From DATHCB01 sp035319765 (lineage in GTDB: Archaea; Thermoproteota; Bathyarchaeia; Bathyarchaeales; SOJC01): a stretch of 17,203 nucleotides of DNA. The stretch is from the NCBI GenBank assembly GCA_035319765.1, contig DATHCB010000091.1:1-17203 (forward strand), in the 5' to 3' direction. A model generated the notes under the pieces. That model was not told the DNA's origin, did not search any database, and worked only from the letters and a program-made list of their open reading frames with translations. Position numbers and translations under genes: made by a program. Below, one piece after another: positions 13,591 through 17,203 of the stretch. Every line of letters begins with the position of its first letter. Position 1 is the stretch's first letter.

Positions 13591-13596
13591 GCGCGC
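13591..13596. repeat. CG-core motif GCGCGC (weaker copies in the inter-module gap)
   Basis: Context GAA-GCGCGC-GAAA. Similar six-base cores occur at 13118-13123 and 13305-13310, with a degenerate one near 13354-13361. Individually weak; notable because of their density in non-coding sequence. Confidence 0.45.
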
Positions 13597-13623
13597 GAAA
13601 CTAAAACTAGCCCAAAACAACGA

Positions 13624-13662
13624 AAAATGTTAGTTCTTGACCTAACAGGATGCTAACATTTT
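13624..13662. repeat. Inverted repeat AAAATGTTAG / CTAACATTTT
   Basis: Perfect 10-bp arms (13624-13633 and 13653-13662) around a 19-base loop. The loop contains a further CTAACA (13642-13647) that can pair with TGTTAG of the left arm instead, so two alternative hairpins are possible. T-rich sequence follows on the right. Could be a regulatory hairpin, a terminator or an operator. Confidence 0.55.
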
Positions 13663-13773
13663 CATTTTTCAGAAAACTGGAGACAATCAAAGTCTTTGGA
13701 CTGAAAACACTGCCAACGATCTGATCTGTGCATAGTTCAAGGTGCAGGGCGGGCCCTAGATCACCGCTCGATA

Positions 13774-13862
13774 ACTCTCTGAGAGTAGCATGCCGGGGGC
13801 GCTATATCTCATACTTACCATGCTGGCGGCTCATCGTTCAACTCTTGCCCTCTTACCGCCAG
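13774..13862. other. Possible structured RNA segment
   Basis: Holds ACTCTC-T-GAGAGT (13774-13786) and CTGGCGG (13823-13829) pairing with CCGCCAG (13856-13862), within a segment of higher G+C than its surroundings that reaches about 13990. No archaeal RNase P, SRP or tRNA motifs were seen. Only the pairing supports this. Confidence 0.25.
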
Positions 13863-14022
13863 ATCAAAGCCAAAGGCATGCGCATAGCTCTCTTGTGTCC
13901 TCCTCTGCTGGTTGGTCCTTGCCCGGTTCAATCAGTTCCTTCGCCTTGGCCATTCACACTTGATCGGGTCTTCCTTCGTCAACACGGGCATTGTTTTGAA
14001 CATAAATTGATGGCTCGTCTCA

Positions 14023-14763
14023 TTACACGTTTAACATTTCAGAGAGCAAACGACGCTCAGCTCTTCTCAAGTGAATTGCTAAAGTGGAATTCGCTAGGCC
14101 CAGCTTTTTTGCAAGTTGCTCAGAACTCACTTTACGGGGAGTATCAAAGTACCCGAGTTTAAACGCCAGAATTATGGCGTCTCGTTGCTTTGAAGTTAAA
14201 TGGCTAATCGGCGAAGTGGGCGAAAATTTGGCATCCGTTAATGAAACTATCCTATAATGGATCCCTAGCTTTTGCACAGATTCCAGAACTTCTTTTACCT
14301 GTCTATTGTCTCCAAGCTGAGTGATTCTGACTTTTCCGTCCCTCAAGTCAAATGATGGCATTAAAGGATACACGCTGAGTTTTTTACTGTCTACTCCATC
14401 ATTTGGCTGAACGGGTTTGCCCTTGACAAGGTAAGTGTAAGTTTTTTCTTCCTCATGCTCCAAGAGCTGAAGTGTCCCGTCGACAGTACCTTTCATCGCA
14501 TTAGTCATTAGCTCTTCAATGTCTAAAGATGGGTCTTTCAGCTCCACTCTAAATATAACTGCAAAGCCGTCGTGATCGAGTTTGAGAATATGTACCATTT
14601 CAAACGACTTTATTTTTTTCAGCATTTCAAGCATTTCTAAGCCGCGCTGCTGCATCTCGGCTATTATCTTTGGATTTCTGCCTTCCGCCTTAGCTTGCCC
14701 TAGCTGCTGTCGCATCACGGAGATTGCATCTTCTAGCGACCATTCTAAGACCAGTCGGCGCAT
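14023..14763 (-). CDS. Bacterio-opsin-activator-type (HTH_10) transcriptional regulator, module copy 2
   Basis: Regulator of 246 residues. The C-terminal HTH_10 domain is about 189-246 (LTSKQRDAIILAFKLGYFDT, PRKVSSEQLAKKLGLANSTL, then HLRRAERRLLSEML). The N-terminal region carries an extra helical stretch (about residues 8-50, Gln/Lys/Glu-rich) that copy 1 lacks, then the sensing region ending in IVSLTDAKFSPTSPISHL. I chose the ATG at 14763 over an in-frame ATG at 14808 because a TATA box lies about 27 bases before it, which would put the transcript start at this codon; the upstream 15 codons overlap that TATA box. It diverges from the second DrrA/DrrB-like pair. Base composition is lower in G+C than copy 1 (26 of 60 at 14401-14460). 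Confidence 0.85.
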   Translation of the reverse strand: MRRLVLEWSLEDAISVMRQQLGQAKAEGRNPKIIAEMQQRGLEMLEMLKKIKSFEMVHILKLDHDGFAVIFRVELKDPSLDIEELMTNAMKGTVDGTLQLLEHEEEKTYTYLVKGKPVQPNDGVDSKKLSVYPLMPSFDLRDGKVRITQLGDNRQVKEVLESVQKLGIHYRIVSLTDAKFSPTSPISHLTSKQRDAIILAFKLGYFDTPRKVSSEQLAKKLGLANSTLAIHLRRAERRLLSEMLNV

Positions 14764-14785
14764 GAGTATGAAAATACTTGAGTTC

Positions 14786-14795
14786 TTATAAATAG
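14786..14795 (-). promoter_or_regulatory. TATA box of regulator copy 2
   Basis: CTATTTATAA on the minus strand, centred about 27 bases before the ATG at 14763; it decides the start codon and implies a leaderless message. Confidence 0.6.
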
Positions 14796-14824
14796 ATTGC
14801 TGAAACAACGAGTGTATTCGCCAT

Positions 14825-14839
14825 AATCGTAATCCGATT
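14825..14839. promoter_or_regulatory. Candidate operator AATCG-TAATC-CGATT
   Basis: Inverted repeat with 5-bp arms between the TATA boxes of the divergent regulator and transporter, 11 bases before the transporter TATA-like box. A possible regulator site; short, so tentative. Confidence 0.3.
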
Positions 14840-14849
14840 CGTGTTTTTC

Positions 14850-14858
14850 TATAATAAA
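14850..14858 (+). promoter_or_regulatory. TATA-like box for the transporter, module copy 2
   Basis: TATAATAAA; transcription would start near 14880, giving either a nearly leaderless 58-residue frame (GTG 14875) or a leader of about 170 bases before the ATPase ATG. Confidence 0.45.
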
Positions 14859-14874
14859 GATGAAGTGAAAAACC

Positions 14875-15051
14875 GTGAATACTCTAAGCCCAAAAGGCAA
14901 GTCAGTAGTAACAGACAATGGAAAAGCCGACGACTACCCAATTCGAGCACTTATAGCATTAACTGCAACTGGAAAACAAAATCCAAACAGCTCCCTCGCG
15001 GATTCTAGTTCGAACAAGGCTGCAGACCAAGGAATGGGAGGAAGTGTATAG
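14875..15051 (+). CDS. Possible 58-residue leader ORF before ATPase copy 2
   Basis: GTG at 14875 opens a frame of 58 codons (MNTLSPKGKSVVTDNGKADD, then IRALIALTATGKQ, then Ser/Asn/Ala-rich) that stops two bases before the ATPase ATG. It lies about 21 bases after the TATA-like box centre, slightly too close for a standard leaderless start. The polar, low-complexity composition is not convincing, and module copy 1 has no counterpart in its 108-base gap. It may be a leader peptide, a small protein or chance. Confidence 0.28.
   Translation: MNTLSPKGKSVVTDNGKADDYPIRALIALTATGKQNPNSSLADSSSNKAADQGMGGSV
15037..15041 (+). promoter_or_regulatory. Ribosome binding site GGAGG of ATPase copy 2
   Basis: GGAGG, 12 bases before the ATG at 15054. 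It supports translation of the ATPase from an mRNA with a leader, unlike the divergent regulator. Confidence 0.5.
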
Positions 15052-15053
15052 AA

Positions 15054-16049
15054 ATGGCAGACATTATCTCAGTTGAAAATCTTGTAGAGGTCTATGCAGA
15101 CAGCACAAGGGCACTTGAGGGAATCTCGTTCAATGTCGAGGAGGGTGAATTCTTCGGTTTTCTGGGTCCAAACGGGGCCGGAAAGAGCACTACAATCAAA
15201 ATCCTCACAACGCTTCTCAGAAAGACTTCTGGGCATGTGTCAGTGACTGGTTACGATTTAGACGAATCGCCAAAAGAAATTCGGAAAGTCATCGGAGTTC
15301 TAAGCCAGGAGACAATAGTTGACGTCGATCTGACAGGCAGAGAAAACCTTCATCTCCAAGGCCGTCTGGAGCAAATGCATGGACGCATCCTTAAGACTCG
15401 TGAGGATGAGTTACTGAAGATGGTGCAACTCGAGGAATTTGCAAACAAACCGGCAGGCAGATACTCAGGCGGCATGAAGAAGAGGCTTGACCTCGCTTCT
15501 GCGCTAATTCATAAGCCCCGACTGCTTTTTCTCGACGAACCCACAACCGGATTGGACCCTCAATCTCGTGCATCGATTTGGGACTATCTAGAGAAGCTGA
15601 ACAGGGAAGAAGGTGTCACGATATTCTTAACGACGCAATACATGGAGGAGGCAGACAAACTCTGTCGAGAACTGTCAATAATTGACCATGGCAAGATAAT
15701 CGCAGCCGGCTCACCCACAGAACTTAAGCGTGCAATCGGACATGACAATATAACTGTCTCGCTGAAAGATCCACAGGATGCTTCGTTGAGGGCTGAAACG
15801 AAGAGGATTTTGCAAGAAGTCCATGGAATAACGGATATCACTGATTCAGACGGTGGCATCATTGCTCACAATAAAGATGCGGGCGAAATAATCGCAGACG
15901 TAGTTGCTGCATTGGACCATAACGGCATAAGACCGACCTCTTTGAGTATGTCTTCTCCGACGCTTGAAGATGTTTTCTTGCACCACACGGGAAGAAGAAT
16001 AAGACCAGAAGAACTCGGTAGGAAGACTACAGAGCCCTACGTCATGTGA
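15054..16049 (+). CDS. DrrA-like ABC transporter ATPase, module copy 2
   Basis: Paralogue of the ATPase at 11278-12255, 331 residues, with high identity throughout. Walker A GPNGAGKST at 38-46; Q-loop Q86; signature YSGGMKKR at 137-144; Walker B LLFLDEP at 157-163 with E162; D-loop TGLDPQSR; the switch residue is Gln (Q195 in TTQYMEEAD). The C-terminal DrrA-type PTLEDVFLHHTGRR segment is kept. The main differences from copy 1 are four extra N-terminal residues and an insertion near LKTRED. The permease ATG lies 11 bases after its stop. It probably exports the same class of hydrophobic substrate as copy 1, with altered regulation or specificity. Confidence 0.93.
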   Translation: MADIISVENLVEVYADSTRALEGISFNVEEGEFFGFLGPNGAGKSTTIKILTTLLRKTSGHVSVTGYDLDESPKEIRKVIGVLSQETIVDVDLTGRENLHLQGRLEQMHGRILKTREDELLKMVQLEEFANKPAGRYSGGMKKRLDLASALIHKPRLLFLDEPTTGLDPQSRASIWDYLEKLNREEGVTIFLTTQYMEEADKLCRELSIIDHGKIIAAGSPTELKRAIGHDNITVSLKDPQDASLRAETKRILQEVHGITDITDSDGGIIAHNKDAGEIIADVVAALDHNGIRPTSLSMSSPTLEDVFLHHTGRRIRPEELGRKTTEPYVM

Positions 16050-16060
16050 GGCGATGATAG

Positions 16061-16825
16061 ATGACACTTCTGTACGACACGGAGTCACTGTTCAAGAGGG
16101 CTCTGACGAAGGTGGTGAGGAATCCCTCGGTGCTGTTCGCCATGTTATTACAGCCCTTGCTGTTTCTGCTCCTTTTTTCCCAATTACTGCAAAAGCTCAC
16201 GAGCTTGCCAGGGCTTTCTGGGAGTTACATCAACTACCTTACCCCAGGAATCCTGGTGATGACCGCCATACTGGGTTCGTTCCAGCCGGGCATGTCGATC
16301 GTAAACGACCTCAATTCTGGTTTTCTGCAGAAGTTGCTTTTAACCCCGGTGAACAGAGCAGCCGTCTTACTCGGTCGCTTAATGACTGACATGCTTGTGC
16401 TAATAATCCAGTCGGCCATAATAATCGCGGTGGCAATACCGTTAGGGTTGAGCATCGCAACCGGACTCCCAGGACTCGTGCTTATTCTGGCAACTCTCGT
16501 CTTCTTTGGTATGGCTTGGGCAGGACTCTTGCTTGCCGTGGGCATTAAGACAAGGAAGGCAGAAACTCTCTCTGCAATAGGAAATCTTTTGGCGCTTCCA
16601 ATCATCTTCGTTAGCAGTGCTCTTTTCCCGACCCGCATCATGCCACAGTGGGCACAGACTGTTTCTGACTACAACCCGGTCAGCTATGCCTCCAACGTAG
16701 CGAGGGATCTCATTCAGGGCGGGTTGACTTGGAGCACGTTTATTTCCGCTTACAGCGTAATCGGAATAATGGCTATCGTGACTTTCGCGGCTACTCTGTA
16801 TCAATTCAGGAAAGTCATTAGCTAG
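16061..16825 (+). CDS. DrrB-like ABC-2 type permease, module copy 2
   Basis: Membrane partner of the preceding ATPase, 254 residues, about six helices, aligned end to end with the permease at 12265-13032. The cytoplasmic coupling segment IVNDLNSGFLQKLLLTPVNR and the ABC-2 signature YNPVSYASNVARDLI are conserved. The largest differences are in the first outer loop (LTSLPGLSGSY), a plausible place for substrate or partner specificity. The TAG stop is followed six bases later by a small GC hairpin and T-rich sequence. Confidence 0.92.
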   Translation: MTLLYDTESLFKRALTKVVRNPSVLFAMLLQPLLFLLLFSQLLQKLTSLPGLSGSYINYLTPGILVMTAILGSFQPGMSIVNDLNSGFLQKLLLTPVNRAAVLLGRLMTDMLVLIIQSAIIIAVAIPLGLSIATGLPGLVLILATLVFFGMAWAGLLLAVGIKTRKAETLSAIGNLLALPIIFVSSALFPTRIMPQWAQTVSDYNPVSYASNVARDLIQGGLTWSTFISAYSVIGIMAIVTFAATLYQFRKVIS

Positions 16826-16831
16826 GGTGAG

Positions 16832-16855
16832 GGCGCTTCGCGCCTTATTTTCTTG
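16832..16855 (+). terminator. Hairpin plus T-rich tract after module copy 2
   Basis: GGCGC-TTC-GCGCC (16832-16844) can form a 5-bp hairpin with a three-base loop, followed by TTATTTTCTTG. Archaeal termination mainly needs the T-rich part, so the hairpin is supporting evidence only. It occupies the place that the AGCGCGCGCT palindrome takes after permease copy 1. Confidence 0.5.
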
Positions 16856-17077
16856 TTTGGCATCTTATTCGGTTTTTTCTTGCGTCTCATGGAACGTGAA
16901 ACAGACTCTGAGAATGTTAGCAACCTTTCCTAATATTCCCCATGGTATTGTTAGTTTTTAGTTTCGCACGCGCAAGATAGCTAATTCGCTGGGACTAGCC
17001 TAATCTAAAACGCGTATTATGTTGGGAGTTTTCTAGGCCAGCCTATTGGATGGAGGTTTGCCAAGTTATCTTATGTC

Positions 17078-17203
17078 CTATTCGGCGCGTTTTGCTTTTC
17101 CCCAGTAATGCGTAAAAAGGTCTCGGCACCACCTGTGCCCTCGTTCGTCCGTTGAGCCGAACCCGAGGTAGTCCATCTTATCGTCCTTGGTTGGGAAGGA
17201 TAG
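17078..17203 (-). CDS. C-terminus of a FilR1/DUF1724-like archaeal regulator (5' part outside window)
   Basis: A minus-strand frame enters from the right edge and ends at a TAG (17078-17080). Its 41 residues (…DKMDYLGFGSTDERGHRWCR, then DLFTHYWGKAKRAE) resemble the end of archaeal winged-helix regulators of the FilR1/DUF1724 kind, where an 'LF-x-YY/YW-x-x-A' helix closes the sensing domain. The coding character is clear; the family assignment rests on this short tail only. The gap to module copy 2 (16826-17077) holds the hairpin above and nothing else I can name. Confidence 0.5.
   Translation of the reverse strand, partial: LSFPTKDDKMDYLGFGSTDERGHRWCRDLFTHYWGKAKRAE

Larger units (their letters stand above)
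13033..14022. other. About 1 kb between the two transporter modules with no convincing gene
   Basis: Contents: CG-core motifs at 13031-13040, 13118-13123, 13305-13310, about 13354-13361 (degenerate) and 13591-13596; a TATA-like palindrome TCTATATAGA near 13430-13440; the palindrome ACCTTAAGGT at 13453-13462; a 10-bp inverted repeat at 13624-13662; and a GC-richer segment at about 13735-13990 with inverted repeats. A plus-strand frame of 56 residues (TTG 13257 to TAA 13425-13427) reads moderately like protein (CLNDAREIKLYSNP) but has no ribosome site. No transposase or tRNA was recognised. It may be decayed sequence left by the duplication or may hold an RNA gene. Confidence 0.4.

Noticed and set aside
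13728..14162. Plus-strand open frame of 144 codons
   Set aside because: Rich in Arg, Cys and His with no domain pattern, and its last 46 codons are antisense to the regulator's conserved HTH_10 domain; probably a chance frame.
17150..17175. tRNA-like GGGTTCGGCTC on the minus strand near the right edge
   Set aside because: It lies inside the protein-coding tail ending at 17078 and does not form a tRNA.
1..17203. CRISPR array, transposase or insertion-sequence ends
   Set aside because: No regularly spaced repeats and no recognisable transposase motif. The CG-core palindromes are irregularly spaced and lack spacer regularity.

Overview
The window looks like the chromosome of an uncultivated archaeon, most probably a Bathyarchaeia-type (TACK) lineage. 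The reasons are the archaeal TATA boxes about 25 bp upstream of start codons, several apparently leaderless genes, frequent TTG starts, short Lrp/AsnC, ArnR1-like and bacterio-opsin-activator (HTH_10) regulators, and a PAS histidine kinase of archaeal style. The lineage is an inference from gene style; no rRNA or tRNA was seen.

Left part (1-4100): the 3' end of a PAS histidine kinase, an Lrp/AsnC regulator, and then about 1.4 kb that is mostly debris. The debris holds a small Cys-rich protein with a good TATA box and two short reading frames broken by in-frame stops. After it come a membrane-anchored, Asn-glycosylation-rich surface protein (minus strand) and, divergently, a small winged-helix regulator.

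Middle part (4100-10400): a two-gene unit (four-helix membrane protein, then a CDP-alcohol phosphatidyltransferase), and a crotonase-fold enzyme with a PaaG-like active site. A probable four-gene minus-strand operon follows: nitroreductase, an unrecognised 55-residue protein, an ArnR1-like winged helix, and a second Lrp/AsnC regulator whose 3' end runs into the crotonase gene. Next are a decayed isochorismatase-family gene, a GNAT acetyltransferase and an orphan TIM-barrel protein coupled to a 46-residue upstream frame.

Right part (10500-16825): two paralogous copies of one module. In each, a minus-strand HTH_10 regulator diverges from a plus-strand DrrA-like ABC ATPase followed by a DrrB-like ABC-2 permease. 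The copies lie in the same orientation, about 1 kb apart. Copy 1 is clearly richer in G+C than copy 2. At the right edge is the 3' end of a minus-strand gene resembling the C-terminus of FilR1/DUF1724 archaeal regulators.

The most unusual signal is not a gene. Short palindromes with an alternating C-G core (forms such as TAGCGCGCGCTA, AACGCGCGCGTT, AGAGCGCGCTCT) recur in most gaps between genes. In three places they lie on or directly against a TAG stop codon, and in others they lie just upstream of a TATA-like box. I know of no described element with this distribution.
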